This document shows, one piece after another, positions 7,968 to 16,921 of a DNA stretch of 61,376 nucleotides. The translations under genes and the position numbers were made by a program. Positions within the stretch are counted from its first letter, which is position 1. Each line of letters starts with the position of its first letter. This DNA is from Opitutia bacterium (GTDB lineage: Bacteria > Verrucomicrobiota > Verrucomicrobiia > Opitutales > Opitutaceae), in contig CANHJG010000012.1 in the NCBI GenBank assembly GCA_947461205.1, positions 1 to 61,376 of the forward strand. The letters are read 5' to 3'. Under the pieces are notes generated by a model. The model did not search any database and was not told the origin of the DNA. It was given only the letters and a program-made list of their open reading frames with translations.

Positions 7968-8882
7968 TCAGACCCGCCACGCCGCGTGACCGGTCGCATA
8001 GTTCCGCGCGTAATCGGCAAACGCCGCCTTCAACCGGGCCGTCACCGTGGTCGCTCCGACCGCGAATCGGGTCCCGTCGATCGCCGCCACCGCGGCGACA
8101 TCCTTGGTCGTTGAAAGGAGAAAACACTCCTGCATGCCCGCAAAGTCCGCCGGCCGCACCGGGTCTTCCCGGGCGGCTACGCCGGCCGCCGGCGCGATCG
8201 TGTGCACCACCAGCTCCCGCGTGATTCCGCCCAAGATCCCCGCGCTCAGCGGCGGCGTGACCACCACGCCGTCGCGCACAAAAGCGATATTCGAAACCGC
8301 GGCCTCGGTGACCTCCCCGTCCTGATTGAGGATGACGACCTCGTCGGCCCCGCGCGCCCTCGCCTCCCGCAGACAAAGTATGTTGTTGAGATAGTTGCCC
8401 GTCTTCCAGGCCGGGCTGAGCGCCTCCACCGGATTGCGCCGCAACGCGGTGGCCAGCGAAAGCCGCAACCCGTCACGGAGCTTTTCCGCCGCCACCGCCG
8501 GGCACGGCTGCACCAACAGCACGAAGTCCGGGCGATCTGCCAGCGCCGTATCCAGACCGATCAGACCTCCCCCGCGGGTCACTTGCAGACGGATATACAA
8601 TTCGCCGGAATACGCGGTGTGCGCGCGATACGCCGCCGCCGTCCTCCGGATTTCCTCCAACATCGGCCCGGCCGGGAGCGGAAGCTCAAGATACAGCGCC
8701 CGGGCCGAGCGCTCCAGCCGGGCCCAATGCTCCTCCCACGTGAAGATCACTCCCGCCTGCGTCCGCCACACTTCGTAGATGGCGTCACCATACAAGAAAC
8801 CGCGGTTCAGCGGCGAAATCGACGGCTCGTCGGCCGCATGCAGGCGGCCGTTGGTATTGGCTTGGATGAAAGGAAGCGACAT
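7968..8882 (-). CDS. Class IV PLP-dependent aminotransferase (D-amino acid / branched-chain type)
   Basis: 304 residues from ATG at 8882; the frame stays open upstream but crosses a terminator and is not credible there. Fold-type IV signatures: NRGFLYGDAIYEVWRT near the start, the PLP lysine in SPAWKTGNYLNNILCLREA, the carboxylate in DEVVILNQDGEVTEAAVSN and the cofactor-phosphate loop TPPLSAGILGGITREL. The family includes branched-chain aminotransferase, D-alanine aminotransferase and 4-amino-4-deoxychorismate lyase, which cannot be separated safely by eye. The short length fits D-amino acid transaminase or ADC lyase as well as IlvE. Convergent with the MoeB-like gene. Confidence 0.88.
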   Translation of the reverse strand: MSLPFIQANTNGRLHAADEPSISPLNRGFLYGDAIYEVWRTQAGVIFTWEEHWARLERSARALYLELPLPAGPMLEEIRRTAAAYRAHTAYSGELYIRLQVTRGGGLIGLDTALADRPDFVLLVQPCPAVAAEKLRDGLRLSLATALRRNPVEALSPAWKTGNYLNNILCLREARARGADEVVILNQDGEVTEAAVSNIAFVRDGVVVTPPLSAGILGGITRELVVHTIAPAAGVAAREDPVRPADFAGMQECFLLSTTKDVAAVAAIDGTRFAVGATTVTARLKAAFADYARNYATGHAAWRV

Positions 8883-8926
8883 CGGGGAGCAGACCCCAAG
8901 CCTCGCGGTTCCCGGGCGACGCGCCA

Positions 8927-8957
8927 AACAAAAAGCCTCCGCGGGTCGGCGGAGGCT
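8927..8957 (-). terminator. Rho-independent terminator of the small basic protein gene
   Basis: On the minus strand a 9-bp perfect stem (8949-8957 with 8934-8942, sequence AGCCTCCGC and its complement) with a 6-nt loop is followed by a T-rich tail (complement of 8927-8937). It lies 44 bp after the stop of the minus-strand gene at 9001-9384, and upstream of the aminotransferase gene, so these two genes are separate transcription units. Confidence 0.85.
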
Positions 8958-9000
8958 CGATTCAACAACGGACCGCGATCGGCGGCGCCGTACGGCGGTC

Positions 9001-9384
9001 TTACTTCTTGCGCGGTTTGACGAGACCGAGCGCCTTCTTGATGTTCTGCACGCTGGGCAGCGAAATCTTGAGGGCCTTGGCGATCGCGCCACCGGACTTG
9101 CCCGCTTCCACCAGTTTTTTCACCTCGGACCGCGTGGCGTCCGTGATCACGGCCCGCGTCCGACGCTTCTTGGCTCCGGCCGCCGCCGGTTTCGCCGCAG
9201 CGCGCCCCTTGCCGGCACTGCCCGCCGCGGCCTTCACCGCCTTGGCGAACGCCTTGACGCTAGCAAAGCCATATTTTCCGGGGAGCGCGGCGAGCTCCTT
9301 GTTGATTGCAGCCTCCACAGATTTCTCCAAGGCAGCGATTTTAGCCCGAGCGGCCTCAATTTCTTTGATTTGGTTAGCGATCAT
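9001..9384 (-). CDS. Small basic DNA-binding protein with C-terminal helix-turn-helix
   Basis: 127 residues, strongly basic. Residues 1-30 (IKEIEAARAKIAALEKSVEA) form a short coiled coil suited to dimerisation. A KYGFASVKAFAKAVKAAAG segment follows, then an Ala/Lys/Gly-rich linker resembling histone H1-type tails (about 52-76). Residues about 80-125 look like a homeodomain/resolvase-type helix-turn-helix: ATRSEVKKLVEAGKSGGAIA then KISLPSVQNIKKALG. The layout suggests a nucleoid-associated or regulatory protein; it is not one I can name. It is monocistronic: a strong terminator follows and about 220 bp of non-coding DNA precede it. Confidence 0.8.
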   Translation of the reverse strand: MIANQIKEIEAARAKIAALEKSVEAAINKELAALPGKYGFASVKAFAKAVKAAAGSAGKGRAAAKPAAAGAKKRRTRAVITDATRSEVKKLVEAGKSGGAIAKALKISLPSVQNIKKALGLVKPRKK

Positions 9385-9602
9385 AGGACCAGTAGGCAAG
9401 ACACCCCATCGCACGGTAGCAAGCTTGTATATCGCCACCAATTCTCCTCGGACACGGGACAGTAAACCCGAAAGCCAATGAATCCGATGACCGATCTTGA
9501 TGAAACGAAACGCTCCGACCTGGCCCCGCTCCCGCTGCGCTGGGGTGCGAAACGCAAAGCTATGGCAAGGTTTTCGACGGTATTTTACGTCTATCAGTAC
9601 CG

Positions 9603-10394
9603 TTATATCGTCATGGCGTGATAACCGCCGTCCACGACGATTTCCGCGCCCGTCAGAAAACCGCCGGCGTTGTTGCTCGCCATCAGCAGCGTCGCGCCGA
9701 CCAGCTCGCGCGCCTCCCCGAACCGTTTCATCGGCGTGTGCCCAAGGATCGAGGCGACGCGCTCGGGCGACAGAATCTTGCGGTTCTGCTCCGCCGGAAA
9801 AAACCCGGGGACGAGCGTGTTTACGCGGACGCCCTTCGGCGCCCATTCGCGGGCGAGATTTTTCGAGAGGTTGTGCACCGCGGCCTTGGTCGCCGAATAC
9901 GTGAAGACGCGCGACAACGGTACAATCCCCGACATCGAACCCAGATTGATAATCGAGCCGCCCTCACCGCGGTCGACGAGATACTTGCCGAAAATCTGAC
10001 AGCCGAGAAACACGCCTTTGAGGTTCAGCTGCACGATGCGATCGAACTCATCCTCCGCGATGTCGAAAAACGGCGTCGCCGAATTCGTGCCCGCGCCGTT
10101 GACGACGATATCGACCTTGCCCGAGCGCGCGAGCACCGAGGCTAGCAACTGCTGCAGGGGGGCCTTTTCACTCGCCTCGGCAGCCACGAAATATCCCCGG
10201 CCACCCGCCGCCTGGATGCGCTCGAGGCGCGGCCCGGCCTTCGCTTCATTGCGCCCAACCAACACGACTTCGGCTCCGGCGCCCGCGAGCCCTTCGGCCA
10301 TCGCACCGCAAAGTTCACCGGTGCCGCCGATGACCACAGCGACTTTGCCGCTGAGTGAATAAAGGGAAGCGAGATAATCGGACGGATTGCTCAT
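9603..10394 (-). CDS. SDR family oxidoreductase (sugar-acid dehydrogenase-like)
   Basis: 263 residues from ATG at 10394; the frame is open upstream but [20 protein letters not shown] is the usual beginning. It is a classical short-chain dehydrogenase: the glycine-rich loop [22 protein letters not shown], catalytic Ser in [10 protein letters not shown], the YSATK active-site pair, and the C-terminal [15 protein letters not shown]. The sequence style is close to gluconate 5-dehydrogenase and the SDR type of D-mannonate (fructuronate) reductase, so a role in sugar-acid catabolism is likely but not shown. It follows the RbsD/FucU gene on the same strand after an 86-bp gap. Confidence 0.88.
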   Translation of the reverse strand: MSNPSDYLASLYSLSGKVAVVIGGTGELCGAMAEGLAGAGAEVVLVGRNEAKAGPRLERIQAAGGRGYFVAAEASEKAPLQQLLASVLARSGKVDIVVNGAGTNSATPFFDIAEDEFDRIVQLNLKGVFLGCQIFGKYLVDRGEGGSIINLGSMSGIVPLSRVFTYSATKAAVHNLSKNLAREWAPKGVRVNTLVPGFFPAEQNRKILSPERVASILGHTPMKRFGEARELVGATLLMASNNAGGFLTGAEIVVDGGYHAMTI

Positions 10395-10480
10395 AAGCTC
10401 ACGATGAAAGGAGCTCGCGCCACCCGCTGGCAACGGCAAATCCTGCCCCGCCACCGTCGCGCCGACCGCTTCGCCGCGCC

Positions 10481-10870
10481 TCAGGCCGAAACCAGGATCA
10501 GGTTGGCATACTGCACCGTCTCGCCCGAACGGATCAGTCCGATCGCGCCGGGCACGCGCCGCTTGAAATCCCCATGGGGCTCATGCGTCACGCGCACCCC
10601 GCTGAACGCCGCCGCATACGCTTCGCGCGTCGCCGCCGGGTTCACCTCGAGAAACTCCGCCGCCATGAACGCCTCACCTACCACGAAATTCTGCCGCACC
10701 GCCGCCAACACCTGCAAGACCGTCGGTACACCGTCGACCAGCGATAGATCGACCGTCTCCAGCATCGGCCAAAACGGAAATCCGCGGTCGGCGATCACGA
10801 GCGTGTTGGTGTGCCGCACCCGGGCAAGCAGGGACAGCAGCTGCGGATTGAGGATGCCGTGGACGAGCAT
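10481..10870 (-). CDS. RbsD/FucU family sugar mutarotase
   Basis: 129 residues, full length for this family. The N-terminus [20 protein letters not shown], the [10 protein letters not shown] stretch and [12 protein letters not shown] are typical of RbsD/FucU proteins, which interconvert anomers of ribose or fucose. The terminal segment [15 protein letters not shown] carries the family tyrosine-Ala-Asn. With the SDR gene downstream on the same strand it makes a small sugar-processing unit. Ribose, fucose or another sugar cannot be told apart from the sequence. Confidence 0.88.
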   Translation of the reverse strand: MLVHGILNPQLLSLLARVRHTNTLVIADRGFPFWPMLETVDLSLVDGVPTVLQVLAAVRQNFVVGEAFMAAEFLEVNPAATREAYAAAFSGVRVTHEPHGDFKRRVPGAIGLIRSGETVQYANLILVSA

Positions 10871-10955
10871 GGGCGAGGCCGCAGGCTAGCCGGGCCGGAC
10901 GCGGAAACTCCAGTTTTATCTCGGCGCGCCGGCCCGCCGGGCTTTACTCCTCCGC

Positions 10956-11780
10956 ATGGCCCGCATTCCGCTCGAAGACAATTTTAACGACGTGATCAAT
11001 AAGACCCAGCGTGGCCTGAATCTTTCCGACGAAGACCTCGCGCACCGGGCCGCCGTCTCCCCGGCCGATCTCGCCGCGGTCAAAGCCGGCCAGCCCCTGG
11101 ACGCCGTGATCCACAGCGTCGCCCGCCCGCTTAAGCTTTCCGGCGCGGCGCTCGAAGCCCTCGCCCACAAACGCTGGTATCCCCAGCAGCCGATTTTCCC
11201 CAGCGGTTTCGCCGCCTTCAATACCCCCCACGAGGACATGACCGTGAACAGCTACGTCGTGTGGGACGGACGCAACAAGGTCGCGGCCGCCTTTGACACC
11301 GGCGCCACCTGCGAGCCCATGCTCGACCTCATCCGCGCCGAGCGGCTCACCCTGCGCTATATCTTTCTCACCCACACGCACGACGACCACGTCGCCGACC
11401 TTGCGCGCTTCGCCGCCGAAACCAAGGCCGAAGTCTGGGCCAGCGAACTCGAGCCGGCGCCCCTCGCCGGCGCCAAGACCTTCAAGGAAAACGCCCACTT
11501 TCACCTCGGCCCGATCGCCATCAAGACGCTCCTCACCTCCGGCCACTCTCCGGGCATGACCACTTACTACCTCACCGGCCTCAGCTGGCCGCTCGCGGTC
11601 GTGGGCGACGCGATTTTCGCCAGCTCGATGGGCGGCAGCGCCACCCACTTCGCCGAACAGTATCGCAACAACCGCGAAAAAATCCTCACCCTCCCCCGCG
11701 ACACTGTCCTCGCCTGCGGCCACGGTCCCGTCACCACGCTCGGCCAGGAGAAACAGCATAATCCGTTTTTTGCCCGCTAA
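10956..11780 (+). CDS. Metallo-beta-lactamase fold hydrolase with N-terminal HTH-like domain
   Basis: 274 residues. Residues about 1-72 are helical and resemble an XRE-type helix-turn-helix: KTQRGLNLSDEDLAHRAAVS followed by a VKAG turn. Residues about 75-274 are a metallo-beta-lactamase domain of the glyoxalase II type, with the zinc motif T-H140-x-H142-x-D144-H145, a second-site histidine in LLTSGHSPGMTTYYL, an Asp in VVGDAIF and the late His in VLACGHGPVTTLG. It probably hydrolyses a thioester or other small molecule; the N-terminal domain may bind DNA or only resemble such a fold. It is divergent from the RbsD/FucU gene and followed 35 bp later by a dehydrogenase. Confidence 0.85.
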   Translation: MARIPLEDNFNDVINKTQRGLNLSDEDLAHRAAVSPADLAAVKAGQPLDAVIHSVARPLKLSGAALEALAHKRWYPQQPIFPSGFAAFNTPHEDMTVNSYVVWDGRNKVAAAFDTGATCEPMLDLIRAERLTLRYIFLTHTHDDHVADLARFAAETKAEVWASELEPAPLAGAKTFKENAHFHLGPIAIKTLLTSGHSPGMTTYYLTGLSWPLAVVGDAIFASSMGGSATHFAEQYRNNREKILTLPRDTVLACGHGPVTTLGQEKQHNPFFAR

Positions 11781-11815
11781 ACCTCGTCCTGCAGAAAACC
11801 CACTTGCACCTCACT

Positions 11816-12706
11816 ATGGCTGCTACTGAAAAAATCGCCTTCGTCGGAGTCGGCCGCATGGGCGCCAACATGGCCCGTCGCCTCAAGGACTGCGGCTACG
11901 CCGTCACCGCCGTCTACGACACCCACGCCCCGTCCGCCGCCGCGCTCGCCCAGGAAATCGGCGCGAAACATGCCCCCACTCTCGCCGCCGTCACCGCCGC
12001 GGCCGACGTGATCTTCACCGTCGTCACCGACGATGCCGCCCAGCTCGCCAGCTTCGGCTCAACCGGCGACTCGCTGCTCGTCGGCGCGAAAGGAAAAATT
12101 TTCATCAACTGCGCGACCCTCACCCCCAAGCTCCACGTCGAAATCGAGCGCCGCGCCAAGCGCGCCGGCGCCGTCACGCTCGAAGGCTGCATGGCCTCCT
12201 CGATTCCGCAGGCCCGTAACGGCACCCTCTATCTGATGTGCGGCGGCGCGAAGAAAACCTTCGTCCGCGTGCAACCGATCCTCGCGAATCTCAGCACCGC
12301 GCTCCGCTACATCGGCCCCGCCGGCCAGGCCGCGCAGGTCAAGGCCCTCGTCAACCTGGTCATGAACATCAACACCGCCGGTCTCGCCGAGGGCCTCGGT
12401 CTCGGCGCCGCCCTCGGCCTCGACCTCGCCATGCTCCGCGAGGTTTTCGCCCAGACCGGCGCCAATTCCCAAGTCCTCAAGACCGACGGCGAGGACATGC
12501 AGAACCGCGCCCACGATTGCTATTTTTCCGGCGCCCACGCGGCCAAGGATTCGACCATAGCCTGGGTCCTCGGCGCCGAAACCGGCCTGCATCTGCCCCT
12601 CGCCGGCGCGACGAAACTGCAGTTCGACCGCATGGTCGCCCGCGGCCTTGGTGGTCTCGACAAAAGCGGCGTCGCCGAACTCACCTTCCCGGGCCGCCAC
12701 GCCTGA
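11816..12706 (+). CDS. NAD(P)-dependent beta-hydroxyacid dehydrogenase (3-hydroxyisobutyrate dehydrogenase family)
   Basis: 296 residues from ATG at 11816, preferred over a TTG 12 bp upstream. The Rossmann motif is IAFVGVGRMGANMARRL. The substrate loop reads EGCMASSIPQARNGTL and the catalytic lysine is in GQAAQVKALVNLVMNIN. The C-terminal all-helical domain ends KSGVAELTF. Family members oxidise 3-hydroxyisobutyrate, tartronate semialdehyde or related acids. It lies 35 bp after the MBL-fold gene on the same strand, so both are probably co-transcribed. The substrate is not clear; the 'SSIPQA' loop departs from the usual DAPVSGG-type motif. Confidence 0.88.
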   Translation: MAATEKIAFVGVGRMGANMARRLKDCGYAVTAVYDTHAPSAAALAQEIGAKHAPTLAAVTAAADVIFTVVTDDAAQLASFGSTGDSLLVGAKGKIFINCATLTPKLHVEIERRAKRAGAVTLEGCMASSIPQARNGTLYLMCGGAKKTFVRVQPILANLSTALRYIGPAGQAAQVKALVNLVMNINTAGLAEGLGLGAALGLDLAMLREVFAQTGANSQVLKTDGEDMQNRAHDCYFSGAHAAKDSTIAWVLGAETGLHLPLAGATKLQFDRMVARGLGGLDKSGVAELTFPGRHA

Positions 12707-13190
12707 GTGCGCACGCGTTACCCGTGAAATCCCCCGCCGCCTGATTCCCCGCATCCTCGGCCTCTGCCCGGCGGGTCCCGTCGTGGCGGACGCAACCGCC
12801 CAGCCCCGGGCAGGCCGTGCCCCCTTCTCCACCGAAGCGGGCGACCAGGGTGAAGGCCCCGTCATCGCGGTCGGTGCCACGGCCGAAAATCCCGAGTTCA
12901 TCCGCACACCCGCGCCGACCGCGAAGAGCTGCAGCGCGAACCCGACCCCGCCGCCCGGAGAATTACGCTCGGCGGATGCGGTAAGAAGGCTCGGATGACG
13001 CGAAAGTCCGCGCGGCCCTCCGGGGTCGCGACGAGGATCGCGCCCTGCCGCGCTGAATGCTGCGCGGGCGGCCTTAAGTTACCGCCGCGGCGGCCGATCA
13101 TTATCGCGACCTTCCCCGCTGCGGTGGGCAGGCTGTTCCGCTTGCGCTCTCCTGCCCCCCCTCCGCTGGAGCGCTCTTGTCGCCGGCCCC
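12707..13190. other. Non-coding or decayed stretch upstream of a pseudogene
   Basis: No intact gene. One plus-strand frame (about 12720-12998) reads through a plausible buried strand GPVIAVGATAENPEFI; a neighbouring frame around 12900-12990 reads RADREELQRE, as if the same gene had shifted frame. Both fragments have coding-like composition but I recognise no family. The stretch lies directly after the hydroxyacid dehydrogenase stop. Confidence 0.35.
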
Positions 13191-13757
13191 ATGCTGCTTG
13201 TTTACGCCTTCCTTGGTTGGTAGGCGACGGTCTCCCTCCGCTTCAGCGCTGCAGCGCTGGGCGCCGGCATCAAGCCGACGACGTCCCCGCTCGCGACCCA
13301 TGGTGAGACCGAAACGGCCGCCGGTTTCGCCGTCGACCTCCTCCGTGCCGTCGCCGCCGACCTCGGCGCAGCCGATGCAAAACGCCAAGGCTAGGTGCGC
13401 CAGCGGATTTGCCGCCCCCTCGCCGAAGCGCTGGCCGCGCTGGCTCGCGGCAAATGCGCCCTCGTCCTCCCAGCCCGCGTTCGCGCGACGCACTGCATCC
13501 GCACGCGGAACCTTGTCCACGTCTTCGCGACGGATCGCACGGTGCCGGAACTCGACGACGAGTTGTCCATGGCGGTCCGTCTCTCCGACCCCGCGCTCCT
13601 TGATCGCCTGCACGAGGACTTGGCCCACCTCCGCGAAAACGGCACCGACCACCGGATCGACGAAAAATGGATCGGGCCCTGGAGGCGCGGCGCCGGCGGT
13701 TGCGCGACGTGCAACCCGATCGCCTCGGACGCGGCGCGCTCGCGCTTGCGATGCTGA
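13191..13757 (+). pseudogene. Relic of a family 3 (amino-acid type) periplasmic solute-binding protein
   Basis: A single frame from ATG 13191 to the TGA at 13755-13757 holds recognisable parts of an ABC-type solute-binding protein but is broken by two in-frame stops, TAG at 13221 and TAG at 13392. In order: a hydrophobic start MLLVYAFLGW, then the mature N-terminal strand AGIKPTTSPLATHGETETAA leading to GFAVDLLRAVAADLGA (family: 'G-F-x-V-D-L'), then EALAALARGKCALVLPARV, and the C-terminal LSMAVRLSDPALLDRLHEDL followed by NGTDHRIDEKWIGP. About 90 residues expected in the middle are missing. It is therefore a gene remnant with nonsense mutations and internal deletion. No permease or ATPase gene is nearby. 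Confidence 0.72.
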
Positions 13758-13871
13758 CGGCGCTGCTGTTCCACACCCCGCGACCCGCGATGTAATATTA
13801 CGTAGCCGGGCAAATCTGCGCTTATTTCGTTAGACTTCGCACGCCGCGCGCGGCATTCCCATACCTATCCG

Positions 13872-15338
13872 ATGGCCGAGAACTCAAACCGGAAGACGTT
13901 CTTCATTCTCGCTCTCGCTCTCAGCCTGATTGTCGCACTGGTCGCGGTGGTCATCCGGGTAATCCAGGATGAAGAACTCCAGGAGCGCCTCGGTACCACG
14001 TATTACATCCTGACCCTCGCCATCATCGGGTGCGTCTTACTCGTCATGACCGGCTACCTGTGGGACCGCACGTTGATGCAGCGCCTGAAAACCCTGCGCA
14101 CGTCGGCGGGCAGCAGCGAGAGCGGCGATGCCGCGGCCGGCGAACCGGACCACGACGAGATCATCGGCCTCGCCCGAAATATCGAGCGGATGGCACAGGC
14201 CCTGCAAAAAACCGAGGCCAGCTACCGCGGCATCGTCGAAGATCAGGTCGACTTGATCTGCCGCTACCGCCTCGACGGCAAACTCACCTTCGTCAACAGC
14301 GCCTATGCCATGGCCTTTGGCCGCAAGCGCAACGAGCTGCTCGGCCAACCATTCCTACTGTTCATCCCGGGCGCCGCCATCGGCAACGAACCCTACACGT
14401 TTGAGCGCGAGCTCGACCTACCCGACGGCCGCCGCCGCTGGCTCATGTGGACCCAGCGCGCGATCAAGGACGACAAAGACGAGACCCTCGAGTATCAGGG
14501 TGTCGGACACGACATCACGATCAGGAAGGAAGCCGAAGCCGCCCTGCTGCATGCCAAGGAGACCGCCGAGGCCGCCGACCGCGCCAAGAGCGAGTTTCTC
14601 GCGATCATCAGCCATGAAATTCGCACCCCGATCAACGGCGTCATCGGCTTCGCCCAGATTCTCGCCGACTCGCCGCTCACCCCTGACCAACGCGAACAGG
14701 TCGCCATCATCCGCTCGAGCGGGCAGGCCTTGGAGAAGCTCATCGCCGACATTCTCGACCTGTCGAAGATTGAAGCCGGCAAGATCGAGATCGAATCGTC
14801 CCCCTTTGGCCTGCACAAGAGCGTCGAGGAAGTCTGTGCGTTCTTTGCGCCCAAGGCCCGCGCCGCCGCGCTCGTCATCACCGCCCACATCGCCCCGGAT
14901 GTGCCGGCCATCGTCAACAGCGACGAATCCCGCCTCCGCCAGATTCTCACCAATCTGATCGATAACGCCCTCAAGTTCACCGAACGCGGGAGTATTACCC
15001 TCCACGTCTCCTGCATGCGCGGCGAACCCGTCAGCATGCGCGACACCCGCCGTGCCCTCCGCCTGTTCTTCTCCGTCGCCGACACCGGTATCGGGATTCC
15101 GCCCGAGAAGATTTCCAAACTTTTCAAACCGTTCAGCCAGATCGACGCCGCCTCCGAGCGCCGCCGCAGCGGCACGGGCCTCGGTCTGATCATCTCCAAG
15201 CGCCTCTGTGAACTCATGGGCGGCTCCATCTCCGTAGACAGCAAGCCCGGCGAAGGCACGACGTTCCGCTTCTCGATCCTCACCGACTACGAGAAAGGCG
15301 ACCCCCTGCCCCTGATTCCCCTGCGGCCCGGAGCGTAA
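13872..15338 (+). CDS. Membrane histidine kinase with PAS domain
   Basis: 488 residues. Two membrane segments (about 10-28 and 43-63) enclose only a short periplasmic loop, so the signal is probably cytoplasmic or membrane-borne. A PAS domain follows (about 115-220; TEASYRGIVEDQVDLICRYR to YQGVGHDITIRKEAEAAL). HisKA carries His248 in FLAIISHEIRTPINGVIGFA. The ATPase domain has the N box (LTNLIDNALKFTE), the G1 box DTGIGIPPEKISKLF, the F box FKPFSQID and the G2 box GTGLGLIISKRL. There is no receiver domain. Candidate partners are the receiver protein at 18.3 kb and the Hpt protein at 20.5 kb, on the same strand beyond ahcY and metK. A decayed stretch precedes the gene. Confidence 0.93.
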   Translation: MAENSNRKTFFILALALSLIVALVAVVIRVIQDEELQERLGTTYYILTLAIIGCVLLVMTGYLWDRTLMQRLKTLRTSAGSSESGDAAAGEPDHDEIIGLARNIERMAQALQKTEASYRGIVEDQVDLICRYRLDGKLTFVNSAYAMAFGRKRNELLGQPFLLFIPGAAIGNEPYTFERELDLPDGRRRWLMWTQRAIKDDKDETLEYQGVGHDITIRKEAEAALLHAKETAEAADRAKSEFLAIISHEIRTPINGVIGFAQILADSPLTPDQREQVAIIRSSGQALEKLIADILDLSKIEAGKIEIESSPFGLHKSVEEVCAFFAPKARAAALVITAHIAPDVPAIVNSDESRLRQILTNLIDNALKFTERGSITLHVSCMRGEPVSMRDTRRALRLFFSVADTGIGIPPEKISKLFKPFSQIDAASERRRSGTGLGLIISKRLCELMGGSISVDSKPGEGTTFRFSILTDYEKGDPLPLIPLRPGA

Positions 15339-15367
15339 ACGATGGCCGCCGCCCCCTTAGACTGGAC

Positions 15368-15396
15368 AAAAAAACGCCGACCCGCAGGTCGGCGTT
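15368..15396 (-). terminator. Bidirectional terminator between the histidine kinase and ahcY
   Basis: A perfect 10-bp stem, AACGCCGACC at 15373-15382 with 15387-15396, and a 4-nt loop. On the minus strand it is followed by seven T (complement of 15368-15374), a strong stop for ahcY, which ends 27 bp away. On the plus strand only a short T4 run follows a few bases later, so it may also serve the kinase gene weakly. Confidence 0.85.
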
Positions 15397-15423
15397 GGGC
15401 TTTTGCCTGATCTCCGCCACCGC

Positions 15424-16860
15424 TCAGTAGCGGTAGTGGTCGGGTTTGTAGGGGCCGCCGACGGACACGCCGAGGTAGGCGGCTTGGTCCTTGGTGAGCT
15501 TGGTCAGCTTCGCGCCAATCTTCTCCAGATGCAGGCGGGCGACCTCTTCGTCCAAGTGTTTCGGCAGACGGTAAACGCCGACCGCATAGCTGTCTTTGTT
15601 CTTCCAGAGATCGAGCTGCGCGAGCGTCTGATTGGTGAAGCTGGTCGACATCACGAAGGACGGATGCCCCGTCGCGCAACCGAGATTCACCAGCCGACCT
15701 TCAGCCAGCATGTAGAGGCTGTTCCCCTTCGGGAAGGTGTAGAGATCGTATTGCGGTTTGATGTTCGTGCGTTTCGCGTCGGACGTGTTGAGGCGGTCAA
15801 TCTGAATTTCGTTGTCGAAATGACCGATGTTACAAACAATCGCCTGATCCTTCATCTTGCGCATGTGCTCCAGCGTGATGATGTCCTTGTTGCCGGTCGT
15901 CGTTACGTAGATGTCCGCCGTGCCGAGCGTCGACTCGATCGTGTTCACTTCGAAGCCTTCCATCGCGGCCTGCAACGCGTTGATCGGATCGATCTCAGTC
16001 ACAATGACGCGGGCGCCAAAGCCCTTGAGCGAAAACGCCGACCCCTTGCCCACGTCGCCATAACCGCAGACGCAGGCAACCTTACCGGCGATCATGACGT
16101 CGGTGGCGCGCTTGAGACCGTCGCCGAGAGACTCCCGGCATCCGTAGAGATTGTCGAACTTCGACTTCGTGACCGAGTCGTTGACGTTGATGGCCGGCAC
16201 CCGGAGTTTGCCCTTTTCCAGCATCTGGTAGAGGCGGTGCACCCCCGTGGTCGTCTCTTCAGAGACGCCGCGCCACTCTTTTGCGATGGCCGTCCAGCGC
16301 TTCGGGTCCTCCTTGTGGACCTTCTTGAGCGTGTTCTTGATCACCTGCTCCTCGTGGGAGCCTGATGGCGTGTTGACCCAGTCGCTGCCCTCTTCGAGTT
16401 CGCAGCCCTTGTGGATCAGCAACGTCACGTCGCCACCGTCGTCGACCACGAGCTGCGGGCCTTGGTTGCCCGGGAACATGATAGCCCGGAGCGTGAGATC
16501 CCAATACTCCTCCAGCGTCTCGCCCTTCCAGGCAAAGACCGGGGTTCCCGTCGCGGCAATCGCCGCGGCCGCATGGTCCTGCGTCGAGAAGATATTGCAG
16601 GAAGCCCAGCGCACATCGGCGCCCAGCTCCTTCAACGTCTCGATCAGCACGGCCGTCTGGATCGTCATGTGCAGCGATCCCGTGATGCGCACGCCGGCGA
16701 GCGGCTTCTTCGCGCCGAATTTTTTGCGGACAGAAACTAGACCAGGCATTTCATGCTCGGCGACGGAAATCTCTTTGCGACCCCACTCGGCGAGAGTGAT
16801 GTCTTTCACGTGATAGTCAGGCGCGGCAGATTTGCGCGCGGATTTTTTGGCGGTGGCCAT
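15424..16860 (-). CDS. ahcY: Adenosylhomocysteinase (SAH hydrolase)
   Basis: 478 residues. It splits S-adenosylhomocysteine to adenosine and homocysteine, clearing the inhibitor left by SAM-dependent methylation. Clear signatures: [55 protein letters not shown], the NAD-binding loop [34 protein letters not shown] and the C-terminal KPDHYRY. The N-terminal 15 residues are a Lys/Ala-rich extension. It follows metK by 61 bp on the same strand, which makes a methyl-cycle operon, and ends at a strong terminator. I see no recognisable SAH or SAM riboswitch in the 61-bp gap. Confidence 0.97.
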   Translation of the reverse strand: MATAKKSARKSAAPDYHVKDITLAEWGRKEISVAEHEMPGLVSVRKKFGAKKPLAGVRITGSLHMTIQTAVLIETLKELGADVRWASCNIFSTQDHAAAAIAATGTPVFAWKGETLEEYWDLTLRAIMFPGNQGPQLVVDDGGDVTLLIHKGCELEEGSDWVNTPSGSHEEQVIKNTLKKVHKEDPKRWTAIAKEWRGVSEETTTGVHRLYQMLEKGKLRVPAINVNDSVTKSKFDNLYGCRESLGDGLKRATDVMIAGKVACVCGYGDVGKGSAFSLKGFGARVIVTEIDPINALQAAMEGFEVNTIESTLGTADIYVTTTGNKDIITLEHMRKMKDQAIVCNIGHFDNEIQIDRLNTSDAKRTNIKPQYDLYTFPKGNSLYMLAEGRLVNLGCATGHPSFVMSTSFTNQTLAQLDLWKNKDSYAVGVYRLPKHLDEEVARLHLEKIGAKLTKLTKDQAAYLGVSVGGPYKPDHYRY

Positions 16861-16921
16861 AGTGGATGAGGGAGAAACGGAAATGAACGGTTGAGCGTGG
16901 AACGGGACGGCGGGGCCGGCC

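Noticed and set aside
13792-13801. 10-bp palindrome GTAATATTAC before the histidine kinase gene as an operator
   Set aside because: Too short to be significant alone and no second copy was seen.
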